From NCBI GenBank assembly GCA_946183815.1, contig CAMHDG010000063.1, positions 1-8,043 of the forward strand: a stretch of DNA of 8,043 nucleotides. Reading direction: 5' to 3'. Under the pieces are notes generated by a model. That model did not search any database. It saw nothing but the letters and a program-made list of their open reading frames with translations, and was not told the DNA's origin. Below are positions 1 through 5,828 of the stretch, piece by piece; within the stretch, counting starts at the first letter, position 1; each line of letters begins with the position of its first letter. This stretch comes from an uncultured bacterium (GTDB lineage Bacteria > Cyanobacteriota > Vampirovibrionia > Gastranaerophilales > Gastranaerophilaceae). Made by a program: the position numbers and the translations under genes.

Positions 1-2
1 TC

Positions 3-37
3 TCTCTCCAAGGAGAGATATATCTGCTTCGCAGATA
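3..37. repeat. two tandem intergenic hairpins
   Basis: Two perfect inverted repeats stand side by side. TCTCTCC (3-9) pairs with GGAGAGA (12-18) across a 2-nt gap, and TATCTGC (21-27) pairs with GCAGATA (31-37) around the loop TTC. No T-run follows either, so this is not a typical intrinsic terminator. The pair may be the end of an upstream gene's 3' region or a copy of a dispersed palindromic repeat; the window edge hides its left limit. Confidence 0.55.
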
Positions 38-45
38 AACAATAA

Positions 46-86
46 TTTACCCCCCTTTTGCTTACAATTTATGTTTTTGTTAAAAT
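46..86 (+). promoter_or_regulatory. fabI promoter with upstream TTTACCCC element
   Basis: TTGCTT (58-63) and TAAAAT (81-86) are separated by 17 nt. TG at 78-79 makes the -10 an extended TGnTAAAAT. The predicted start near 93 leaves a leader of about 25 nt. The octamer TTTACCCC at 46-53 ends just upstream of the -35 and recurs upstream of pgi and rpsF. Two TTGTTA copies (77-82, 91-96) lie inside and just after the promoter. Confidence 0.55.
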
Positions 87-117
87 AATCTTGTTAGATA
101 AAGAAGAGGTAATTATT

Positions 118-927
118 ATGGATTTAATGAAAGGTAAAAAAGGGGTAATCTTTGGGGTATCTAATACTCACGGGATTGCTTACGGTATAGCAAAACAATT
201 ACATGACGCAGGTGCGGATATTGCATTCACCTATGCTGGTGAAACTATGGAAAAAAGAGTTCGTCCTATCGCTGAAGGCATGGGTGCAAAAATTATAATG
301 TCCTGTGATGTTACTAAAGAAGATGAAGTTAAAGCAGTTTTTGATGCTTGTGAAAAAGAATACGGAAAAATCGATTTCGTCGTTCACGCAGTTGCTTTTG
401 CGAAAAAAGAGGACTTAATGGGTAAATTTATCGACACCTCACTCGACGGCTGGAATACAGCAATGGGTGTCAGTGCTTATTCATTAGTAACCATTTGCCG
501 TAACGCTCAACCTATTATGAATGAAGGCGGTTCAATTTTAGCACTTACTTACCTTGGTTCTCAATACGTTGTATCTAATTACAACGTAATGGGTGTTGCA
601 AAAGCAGCATTGGAATCATCAATGAGATATTTGGCAATGGATATGGGTGCTTATGGCGTTCGTGTTAACTGCTTGTCATCAGGTGCGGTTAAGACACTTG
701 CTGCTATGGGCATAAGCGGTTTCCCTAGAATGTTAAAGGCTGCTGTTGTTAAAGCACCGCTTAAACGTAATGTAACACTTGAAGACGTTGGCAGAGCAGG
801 GCTTTACCTTGCTTCAGACCTATCAAGCGGTACTACCGGTCAAGTTCTCTACTGTGACTGCGGTTGCCACTGCGTTTACGGTTCTTCTGAAGAAATGGAA
901 ATTATTTCTAATAACGTAAATATATAA
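118..927 (+). CDS. fabI: enoyl-[acyl-carrier-protein] reductase (NADH-type), FabI
   Basis: FabI carries out the last reduction of each fatty acid elongation cycle, trans-2-enoyl-ACP to acyl-ACP, using NAD(P)H in the cytoplasm. The 269-residue chain matches the family length (E. coli 262). Seen in the sequence: the nucleotide-binding stretch GVSNTHGIAYGIA (13-25), the CDV segment (63-65), VHAVAFA (89-95), and the active-site pattern with Tyr145, Tyr155 and Lys162, matching E. coli Tyr146/Tyr156/Lys163, in the typical SNYNVMGVAKA context. The start at 118 is chosen over the longer frame from 58 because AGAAGAGG (102-109) sits 8 nt upstream of it and because the extra 20 residues would be translated from the promoter. 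The C-terminus is odd: where relatives have a V-D-G-G-Y-H-I type end, this one reads CDCGCHC (246-252), four cysteines in seven residues. The gene appears monocistronic. Confidence 0.96.
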   Translation: MDLMKGKKGVIFGVSNTHGIAYGIAKQLHDAGADIAFTYAGETMEKRVRPIAEGMGAKIIMSCDVTKEDEVKAVFDACEKEYGKIDFVVHAVAFAKKEDLMGKFIDTSLDGWNTAMGVSAYSLVTICRNAQPIMNEGGSILALTYLGSQYVVSNYNVMGVAKAALESSMRYLAMDMGAYGVRVNCLSSGAVKTLAAMGISGFPRMLKAAVVKAPLKRNVTLEDVGRAGLYLASDLSSGTTGQVLYCDCGCHCVYGSSEEMEIISNNVNI

Positions 928-950
928 TCTTTTATATATTTAACTTGTGT

Positions 951-979
951 AAAAAAAGGGGCATTATGCCCCTTTTTTT
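951..979 (+). terminator. intrinsic terminator after fabI
   Basis: A 13-bp perfect stem: seven A plus GGGGCA (951-963) pairs with TGCCCC plus seven T (967-979) around the loop TTA. The GC-rich core followed by a T-run is a textbook Rho-independent terminator, 24 nt after the fabI stop. The A-run on the other side makes it able to work leftward too. Confidence 0.93.
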
Positions 980-1024
980 ATTGCTGTATGCATTTATAAC
1001 TATCAAATAAACGGTTATGTTGTC

Positions 1025-1035
1025 GTATCCGATAC
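1025..1035. promoter_or_regulatory. 11-bp palindrome, possible operator
   Basis: GTATC-C-GATAC is a perfect palindrome in the fabI-pgi spacer, about 130 bp upstream of the pgi -10. A short palindrome in an untranslated spacer could bind a dimeric regulator, but nothing links it to a known protein. A TTGACT at 1047-1052 follows without a convincing -10. Confidence 0.25.
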
Positions 1036-1077
1036 TGTTAAGTATATTGACTAATTTTTTTTTATTTAACCAAACTA

Positions 1078-1124
1078 TTTACCCCCTTATCCCTAATTGT
1101 TACATTTTTAGTGTATTTGTTACA
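1078..1124 (+). promoter_or_regulatory. pgi upstream elements: TTTACCCC and two TTGTTACA repeats
   Basis: TTTACCCC (1078-1085) is identical to elements upstream of fabI and rpsF. It is followed by two identical octamers TTGTTACA at 1097-1104 and 1117-1124, starting exactly 20 bp apart, so on the same face of the helix. This arrangement suits cooperative binding of a regulator upstream of the pgi promoter. The binding protein is unknown. Confidence 0.4.
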
Positions 1125-1131
1125 ATTTTTC

Positions 1132-1160
1132 TTATGTAAATAGCATGTTTTTTATATAAT
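1132..1160 (+). promoter_or_regulatory. pgi promoter
   Basis: A perfect TATAAT (1155-1160) lies 35 nt before the pgi ATG. The -35 at the expected 17-nt spacing is weak (TTATGT, 1132-1137), which may mean an activator is needed. The predicted start near 1167 gives a leader of about 29 nt carrying GAGG (1185-1188). The 9-mer TATGTAAAT occurs at 1133-1141 and again at 1171-1179, on either side of the -10. Confidence 0.55.
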
Positions 1161-1195
1161 TGAGTTACAGTATGTAAATTTTGTGAGGATAGCGA

Positions 1196-2605
1196 ATGAT
1201 TAAATTCGATTATAGCGGAGTAGAATCCAATATTATCGGGAATGAGCATGGTTTAAATGTTCAGGAAGAATTTAATAATTATCGTGAAAAGATTTCTCAA
1301 ATAATAGCCGACTTGAACCAACGCAAGGATAAACCGGGGCAATGGCTTCAATGGATGAACTTAGGCTATAACGAAGAAACTGTCTGGTATGTTAAAGAGT
1401 ATGCTTCCATGGTTGAGGGTAGATTTGATAACCTTTTGGTTTTGGGTATTGGCGGTTCTGCTCTCGGCGGACTTGCTATGACAGAGGCACTGCTTAAGCC
1501 GTACTGGAACTATCTTTCAAATGAACAAAGAAATAATTATCCACGCATATTTTTTCTTGATAACATTGATCCGGATAGCGTTAACGGACTTTTGGATGTC
1601 CTTGATTTAAAGAAAACATTAGTTAATGTAATAACAAAATCAGGTTCTACTGTCGAAACCATGGCTCAATATATGATAGTTAAAGACAGGTTAGAACAGG
1701 AACTTGGTGACGATTACAGGAAAAATATTGTTGCTACAACTGATAAGCAAACGGGAATTTTAAGACAATTAGCAGACCAAGAAGGTTACAAAACTTTTGT
1801 TATTCCTGATGATGTCGGTGGTCGTTTTTCTGTTTTTTCTGCCGTTGGGCTGTTACCTTTAGCATTGGTAGGGATTGATATTGATGAGGTTGTTCAGGGG
1901 ATTAAAGATATAGATCTTGCACTTAAAAATATGGATATCAATAACAATATTGCTGCTCAAAATGCACTTATACACTATCTTTTAGATACCCAAAAAGGTA
2001 AAAAAATATCTGTTATGATGCCTTATTCCTCACGTTTAAGATATGTGCCTGATTGGTTCGTACATCTTTGGGCTGAATCTTTAGGAAAAGTTATAGATAA
2101 TGACGGGAACATTGTTCATTCAGGTCAAACTCCTCTCAAAGCAATAGGGGCAACTGATCAGTATTCCCAAATGCAACTTTATAACGAAGGACCTAATGAC
2201 AAAATAATTAATTTTGTAAGAGTTGGTGAGTTTGATAATTCTCTTGAAATTCCTAAAATATTTGAATATACAGGCATAAGATATTTAGGCGGAAAAACTA
2301 TAAATGAATTGTTAGATGCGGAAGCAGATTCAACAAAAGTAACACTGGCAGATAATTCAAGACCAACAGTTTCGATTATTATGCCTAAAATAGATGGATA
2401 TCATCTGGCGCAATTATTATATATGCTTGAAGTCCAGACTGCTATTGCAGGTGAGTTATATAACGTCAACACTTTTAATCAAGAAGGTGTTGAACAGGCG
2501 AAAAATTATACTTATGGGCTTATGGGGCGTTCCGGTTACGAAGAATCTGCATCTGAAATTAAAAATAAATTAGATGTATTTAATAAAGATACTGTAAATG
2601 TTTAA
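1196..2605 (+). CDS. pgi: glucose-6-phosphate isomerase
   Basis: Pgi interconverts glucose 6-phosphate and fructose 6-phosphate in glycolysis and gluconeogenesis in the cytoplasm. The 469-residue chain fits the short bacterial class (Bacillus type about 450). Two sugar-isomerase folds are visible: LGIGGSALGG (83-92), TKSGSTVET (147-155) and GGRFSVFS (208-215), then AESLGK with the likely catalytic Glu294 and GVEQAK with the likely Lys436. The motif expected to carry the ring-opening histidine (T-D-Q-H-S in related enzymes) reads TDQYS, with Tyr323 encoded by TAT at 2162-2164. Glu and Lys are kept, so the fold is intact but activity or mechanism could differ. GAGG (1185-1188), 7 nt before the ATG, supports the start. 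No terminator separates it from the next gene, 35 nt on. Confidence 0.93.
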   Translation: MIKFDYSGVESNIIGNEHGLNVQEEFNNYREKISQIIADLNQRKDKPGQWLQWMNLGYNEETVWYVKEYASMVEGRFDNLLVLGIGGSALGGLAMTEALLKPYWNYLSNEQRNNYPRIFFLDNIDPDSVNGLLDVLDLKKTLVNVITKSGSTVETMAQYMIVKDRLEQELGDDYRKNIVATTDKQTGILRQLADQEGYKTFVIPDDVGGRFSVFSAVGLLPLALVGIDIDEVVQGIKDIDLALKNMDINNNIAAQNALIHYLLDTQKGKKISVMMPYSSRLRYVPDWFVHLWAESLGKVIDNDGNIVHSGQTPLKAIGATDQYSQMQLYNEGPNDKIINFVRVGEFDNSLEIPKIFEYTGIRYLGGKTINELLDAEADSTKVTLADNSRPTVSIIMPKIDGYHLAQLLYMLEVQTAIAGELYNVNTFNQEGVEQAKNYTYGLMGRSGYEESASEIKNKLDVFNKDTVNV

Positions 2606-2633
2606 TTGATTATTATCCCTTTTTAATTATAAT
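2606..2633 (+). promoter_or_regulatory. promoter for the exported protein gene, predicted leaderless
   Basis: TTGATT (2606-2611), a 16-nt spacer and TATAAT (2628-2633) form a strong sigma-70-type promoter starting right after the pgi stop codon. Only 7 nt lie between the -10 and the ATG at 2641, so the transcript should begin at or one base before the start codon. No Shine-Dalgarno sequence is present. This A/T-rich spacer could mimic a promoter by chance, but both boxes and the spacing are good. Confidence 0.6.
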
Positions 2634-2640
2634 TATTATT

Positions 2641-3144
2641 ATGAAGAAAGTATTTGTTCTAATTATCTGTTTGGTTATAGCACTGTTTTCAACTGTTTTG
2701 GCTGAAACGATTAAAGCAGGTGTCAGTATTGAATCTGTACCAAAAGCCTTTTTCGGTACTTGGCAAGTCGATGCCCAACTTGAAAAAACGAATAACTACG
2801 GAACATTTAAACCTGTTAGCAGAGATTTATGGAACTTATCTCGTATGGGTGACGTCATAAAATTAGAGAACCCTTTTACAAGGGCTTCCGCACAGGTAGA
2901 AATTAAACAAACGGAGGGGAATGTTGTTGTTTTTGCTAAAACGTCATCATTTGATAATAAAATCTTAAGAGATACTGTGACCATCAGATTAAATGGGGAT
3001 ACTTTCGGAGGGTATAATGACATTGTGCTTGAAACAGTGTCGCTTTATGATGGTCATATTTTGAAAAGAGATACTGCAAAGTATTTAATCAAAGGGGTTA
3101 AATTAGCAGGGTCATCTATTATAGAACCAAAAATAAGAAAATAG
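2641..3144 (+). CDS. small exported protein of unknown function
   Basis: I do not recognise a named family. The 167-residue product starts with a clear signal peptide: MKK, a hydrophobic core over about residues 4-19 and a likely type I cleavage after VLA (19-21). It lacks a lipobox, so it is probably soluble in the periplasm or secreted. The mature part (about 146 residues) begins with a segment containing FFGTW near residue 38, followed by a DLWNLSR stretch and alternating hydrophobic residues that suggest beta-strands. A small beta-barrel is conceivable, but that is only an impression. There are no membrane spans and no cysteines in the mature part. The start is fixed by the signal peptide; there is no ribosome site upstream, consistent with leaderless expression or read-through from pgi. 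trxB begins 30 nt downstream. Confidence 0.85.
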   Translation: MKKVFVLIICLVIALFSTVLAETIKAGVSIESVPKAFFGTWQVDAQLEKTNNYGTFKPVSRDLWNLSRMGDVIKLENPFTRASAQVEIKQTEGNVVVFAKTSSFDNKILRDTVTIRLNGDTFGGYNDIVLETVSLYDGHILKRDTAKYLIKGVKLAGSSIIEPKIRK

Positions 3145-3174
3145 TTTTATTATTATCAGAAAGGGAATCGATAT

Positions 3175-4119
3175 ATGGGGAATGTGTATGATTATGACAC
3201 AGTTATTTTAGGGGGAGGTCCTGCGGGGTTGTCAGCGGGGATATACATGGCAAGAAGTAACGCAAAAACTGCCATTATTGATATTAGTATGCTTGGCGGT
3301 CAGCCTTCTAATTATCTGGAACTTGAAAATTATCCGGGGTTTCCTATTATTGGCGGGTATGATTTAATGGAAAAATTTGAAGAACACGCAGATAAATTCG
3401 GGGTAGAAAAATTCCCTATGCAGGAGATAAAGTCTGTCGATTTACTATCACAGCCAAAAATCGTAGAAACAATGGAAGGGGATGTGTTTAAATCTAAATC
3501 CGTTATTATAGCCTGCGGTGCGAAACCTAAAAAATTAGGAGTAAAAGGAGAAGAAGAATTTATCGGCAGAGGAATGAGTTATTGTGCAGTTTGTGACGGT
3601 GCATTCTATCAGGATAAAACTGTTGCAGTCGTTGGTGGGGGTAACGCTGCCGTTGAAGAAGGTGTTTATTTAACAAAATTTGCTAAAAAAGTTTATATCA
3701 TTCACAGACGTGACGAGTTAAGAGCAGATAAAATTGTTCAGGAAAGAGCCTTTGCTAACGAAAAAGTTGAGTTTGTTTGGAACTCGGTCGTTAAGGAAAT
3801 TCAAGGTGCTGATACAGTTAATAATATTGTGCTTGAAAATGTTAAATCAGGCGAAATCTCTGATTTAGCAGTCGATGGGGTATTTGCCTATATTGGATTT
3901 ACTCCAAATATCAAAGATATTAACGGTCAGGTGGAACAGGACTCTAATGGCTTTATTATCACTGATTCTACTATGAAAACATCGGTTGAAGGGGTATTTG
4001 CTGTCGGTGATGTGCGAAATACACCATTGCGACAGGTCATTACTGCGTCTGCTGACGGTGCGGTTGGGGCTGTTTATGCGGGGAAATATATAGAGTCACT
4101 CGAAAAGGTGACTGTATAG
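3175..4119 (+). CDS. trxB: thioredoxin-disulfide reductase
   Basis: TrxB passes electrons from NADPH through FAD and a redox-active disulfide to thioredoxin, keeping the cytoplasm reduced. The 314-residue length is standard for the low-molecular-weight type. Domain order is visible: FAD-binding GGGPAG (13-18), the CAVC active site (Cys137 and Cys140; CATC in E. coli), NADPH-binding GGGNAA (154-159), HRRDELRA (177-184), whose arginines favour NADPH over NADH, and the C-terminal FAD motif AVGDVR (276-281). AGAAAGGGA about 9 nt upstream supports the ATG. The 30-nt gap from the exported-protein gene has no terminator, so the two are probably co-transcribed. No thioredoxin gene lies in the window. 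A ferredoxin- or other NAD(P)H-dependent member of the same fold cannot be excluded, but CAVC plus HRRDELRA make TrxB the best call. Confidence 0.95.
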   Translation: MGNVYDYDTVILGGGPAGLSAGIYMARSNAKTAIIDISMLGGQPSNYLELENYPGFPIIGGYDLMEKFEEHADKFGVEKFPMQEIKSVDLLSQPKIVETMEGDVFKSKSVIIACGAKPKKLGVKGEEEFIGRGMSYCAVCDGAFYQDKTVAVVGGGNAAVEEGVYLTKFAKKVYIIHRRDELRADKIVQERAFANEKVEFVWNSVVKEIQGADTVNNIVLENVKSGEISDLAVDGVFAYIGFTPNIKDINGQVEQDSNGFIITDSTMKTSVEGVFAVGDVRNTPLRQVITASADGAVGAVYAGKYIESLEKVTV

Positions 4120-4142
4120 TCAAAAAGACATTTTATATTATT

Positions 4143-4170
4143 AAAAACTCCGTTTATATACGGAGTTTTT
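4143..4170. terminator. bidirectional terminator between trxB and the ORFan gene
   Basis: An 11-bp perfect stem: AAAAACTCCGT (4143-4153) pairs with ACGGAGTTTTT (4160-4170) around a 6-nt loop. It has an A-run on one side and a T-run on the other, and it sits between two convergent stop codons (trxB ends at 4119, the leftward gene at 4174). It therefore probably ends transcription from both directions. Confidence 0.92.
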
Positions 4171-4173
4171 ATT

Positions 4174-5538
4174 TTATGCAACAAGTTTGGTTTTCTTTTC
4201 TTCTGCAAGTTTTGCTTTTATCTCTTTTTCCACCGCAAATTCTTTGTTGTCAGGTTTCAAGTATCTGTCTGCAAGCATTATGCCGGGAAGAACTACCCCG
4301 AGTGCAAAGATTGTTGAGCCCATATTCTTAAGGATTGAACCTCTTTTTAGTTTCCTTACATCTTTAAAGAAATCATCAACTGTTTGACCTGATTCGCTAA
4401 ACTGTTTATACAATTTAGCCATATTCTTATGTGTGTTCTTAACCTCATTTAAATCAATATATTTTCTTGTATCAATAACCCCTGTATCTTTAGATTTTTT
4501 GAATATTTGATACCATTTTTTAGGTTCTTTTACAGTCTGTATAATATCAGATTCTTTTGATGCTTTGACAACTGCATTGTCAGGGTTATTATGTAAAAAG
4601 TCATACAACTCACTATTTGTCATAGGTTTTTCAAACTCTTTTAAACTTGCCTCAATACTCTTATCGGCAAAAGATTGTTTGAATTTATCGTTTTCAAGCA
4701 CCCTTGCATCAAGTGAAATGTTCTTATTATGTTTGTTATCCGCCACTTTTTCAAAGTGGTTCTGTATCTTTTGTCCTAAAACGTACATAAAGAACAAAAA
4801 ACCACCCTCTTTTATAGCGTAACCCATAAACTCTTGAGGGCTTCTTGATTTACCCAGTCTTTCCCCTGTAATACCTGCATCAAGCACCATCATATTCTTA
4901 ACAGGGTCAAGCATAACATCAAATCCGCCTTTAAAATTCGTTTGTTTATTATCGTTATTATTATTGTGGTTTCTTACCTTTGATAAATTAGTAAAGTTTA
5001 AGTCTTTCTTCGAGTTGGCAGTTGCGATATTTGCCATTTTCGCTTTTGCCTGTTCTTCTTCTTGTTTTATAAGTTTATTCCTTATCCTGTTGTGAGTATA
5101 TTGCTGTTTTAAATCAGTTAAAACATTATACATTCCAAGAGCCATAAGAGTTGATGCAACGAATTTTGTACCGTTTAAACATTTAAAGAGTTTTTTATTT
5201 TGTCCGATTTTTTCAATATTGGCTTTTACCTTATCATTATGAGCATATTCTTTTGTTTTTTCAAAAATGTCATTATCCATAAGGTTTCTGACGTCATAGC
5301 CTGCGTCATAACCGGCCGCTTTGAATAAAGTTTTATCAATTACTTTTTTAGAGAGCGGAATACCTCCAAGCCAGATGGCTTCTGTTCCAAACTCATCTAT
5401 AAATCTGTCTCTTCCTTCGTCTTTATTAGTTATTGTTGATGCTGTTGTGAGTCCCAAACTATTGGCACTGTCTTTTATTGCCAAAGGGACAAGTGATTGG
5501 GGATTCCCCAAAGTTGAAAATATTTTTGCTATTGACAT
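4174..5538 (-). CDS. ORFan protein, 454 residues, possible membrane-associated
   Basis: No family with a known function is recognised. The product has a short hydrophobic N-terminus (LGNPQSLVPLAI, 10-21) and three moderately hydrophobic stretches that could be membrane-associated: about 126-140, 244-256 and 406-424, the last the most convincing. A charged, helix-prone segment (about 143-172) rich in Gln, Glu and Lys may be a coiled coil. It leads into an Asn-rich linker (190-198) and NFKGG (201-205). I have an unverified memory that phenylalanine-lysine-glycine motifs of this kind recur in large lineage-specific Gastranaerophilales proteins. The C-terminus is highly charged (KEIKAKLAEEKK). 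There is no classic signal peptide. AAGGA (5542-5546 read leftward) sits close to the ATG. It is the only leftward gene of size here and lies downstream of two micro-ORFs and a terminator hairpin that may control it. Confidence 0.8.
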   Translation of the reverse strand: MSIAKIFSTLGNPQSLVPLAIKDSANSLGLTTASTITNKDEGRDRFIDEFGTEAIWLGGIPLSKKVIDKTLFKAAGYDAGYDVRNLMDNDIFEKTKEYAHNDKVKANIEKIGQNKKLFKCLNGTKFVASTLMALGMYNVLTDLKQQYTHNRIRNKLIKQEEEQAKAKMANIATANSKKDLNFTNLSKVRNHNNNNDNKQTNFKGGFDVMLDPVKNMMVLDAGITGERLGKSRSPQEFMGYAIKEGGFLFFMYVLGQKIQNHFEKVADNKHNKNISLDARVLENDKFKQSFADKSIEASLKEFEKPMTNSELYDFLHNNPDNAVVKASKESDIIQTVKEPKKWYQIFKKSKDTGVIDTRKYIDLNEVKNTHKNMAKLYKQFSESGQTVDDFFKDVRKLKRGSILKNMGSTIFALGVVLPGIMLADRYLKPDNKEFAVEKEIKAKLAEEKKTKLVA

Positions 5539-5567
5539 TTTTCCTTAACCTTATACTAAAACGTGTA

Positions 5568-5654
5568 CTATAATCCCCAACGGAGATTCATTAACTTTTG
5601 AAATGATGCGTTTGCACGCTTTGTATAACGTCGTCGTAAATTTTTTATCATCAT
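5568..5654 (-). CDS. micro-ORF, 28 codons, Arg-rich peptide upstream of the ORFan gene
   Basis: Below the usual size cut-off but well equipped: AAGGAAGG (5665-5658 read leftward) precedes two adjacent ATG codons (5654-5652 and 5651-5649), and the frame runs to TAG at 5570-5568. The product is strongly basic, beginning MMIKNLRRRYTKRAN and ending NLRWGL. Counted from the second ATG, its first eight residues (M-I-K-N-L-R-R-R) match those of the micro-ORF exactly 200 bp away in seven positions. The last two of the three Arg codons differ between the copies (CGA CGT against CGC AGA), as expected if the peptide rather than the DNA is conserved. The stop lies 29 nt before the start of the 454-residue gene, so it could be a leader peptide or a small protein of the same operon. 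No homologue is known to me. Confidence 0.5.
   Translation of the reverse strand: MMIKNLRRRYTKRANASFQKLMNLRWGL
5632..5651. repeat. direct repeat copy 1 (partner at 5832-5851)
   Basis: CGTCGTAAATT, a 4-nt variable block and ATCAT occur here and again at 5832-5851, exactly 200 bp apart, with 17 of 20 bases identical. On the minus strand both copies encode the start of a micro-ORF. Sequence outside the 20 bp does not match, so this is not a simple recent duplication of the whole region. Confidence 0.7.
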
Positions 5655-5677
5655 TAACCTTCCTTTTTATATTAAGT

Positions 5678-5688
5678 GTAATAATTAC
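5678..5688. promoter_or_regulatory. 11-bp palindrome, possible operator
   Basis: GTAAT-A-ATTAC is a perfect palindrome just downstream of a possible leftward promoter and about 25 nt before the start codon of the 28-codon micro-ORF. A repressor dimer could bind here, but the partner is unknown and A/T-rich palindromes arise easily by chance. Confidence 0.25.
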
Positions 5689-5702
5689 GAATTTTTGCTA
5701 CA

Positions 5703-5729
5703 TATTTAACATTTTTTTACTTTTTACAA
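5703..5729 (-). promoter_or_regulatory. possible second leftward promoter
   Basis: Read on the minus strand, TG-T-TAAATA (5711-5703) resembles the extended -10 of fabI, and TTGTAA (5729-5724) lies 15 nt upstream of the hexamer as a poor -35. If real, the micro-ORF of 28 codons and the 454-residue gene could be expressed independently of the terminator at 5737-5759. Weak, in very A/T-rich sequence. Confidence 0.25.
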
Positions 5730-5736
5730 ATAAAAT

Positions 5737-5759
5737 AAGACCTTTTTGTTAAAGGTCTT
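5737..5759 (-). terminator. intrinsic terminator inside the leader of the ORFan gene
   Basis: A 9-bp perfect stem: AAGACCTTT (5737-5745) pairs with AAAGGTCTT (5751-5759) around a 5-nt loop. Leftward it is followed by ATTTTATTT and rightward by GTTTTTATTTT, so it could act either way. Rightward there is no gene it would serve. Leftward it lies between a promoter with a micro-ORF and the 28-codon and 454-residue frames, which makes an attenuator or the end of a small RNA likely. Confidence 0.75.
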
Positions 5760-5828
5760 GTTTTTATTTTCCACATACAATTTAAGATGTCTTTATATCA
5801 TAAAAACAAGCCCAATACCTTAAATTGT
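5757..5828 (-). promoter_or_regulatory. attenuator-like leader with mutually exclusive hairpins
   Basis: On the minus strand, ACAATTTAAG (5828-5819) pairs perfectly over 10 bp with CTTAAATTGT (5786-5777). An inner helix TGTTTTTAT/ATAAAGACA (5808-5800 with 5796-5788) has one mismatch. As an alternative, CTTGTTTTTAT (5810-5800) pairs perfectly over 11 bp with ATAAAAACAAG (5767-5757), and AAGGT (5821-5817) can extend this by pairing with ACCTT (5756-5752). The alternative covers the first arm of the terminator at 5737-5759. A ribosome halted on the Arg codons (5836-5828) would block the first helix and leave the alternative free. A ribosome at the stop codon (5800-5798) would cover 5810-5800 and allow termination. 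Confidence 0.5.

Noticed and set aside
58..117. Longer fabI start adding 20 residues
   Set aside because: The frame opens with TTG at 58 with no ribosome site, covers the likely promoter, and extends past the family N-terminus; the ATG at 118 has AGAAGAGG at good distance.
1047..1078. Promoter from TTGACT at 1047
   Set aside because: No acceptable -10 at 15-19 nt; the TATAAT at 1155 fits pgi better.
4187..5548. Plus-strand frames opposite the ORFan gene (4187-4387, 4565-4822, 5321-5548)
   Set aside because: Low-complexity Ser/Phe/Leu-rich products typical of antisense shadows, no ribosome sites; the minus-strand frame is continuous over 454 codons and has a ribosome site.
5737..5770. The hairpin as terminator of a plus-strand small RNA starting near 5690
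   Set aside because: The T-run is good in this direction and GTGTAATAAT (5676-5685) looks a little like an extended -10, but no -35 is seen and there is no plus-strand gene to serve. The minus-strand reading explains promoter, frame and hairpins together. Not fully excluded.
5777..5828. 6S RNA or another known structured RNA
   Set aside because: The hairpin is far too short and lacks the long bulged stem of 6S RNA; no tmRNA, SRP, RNase P or riboswitch core was recognised anywhere in the window.
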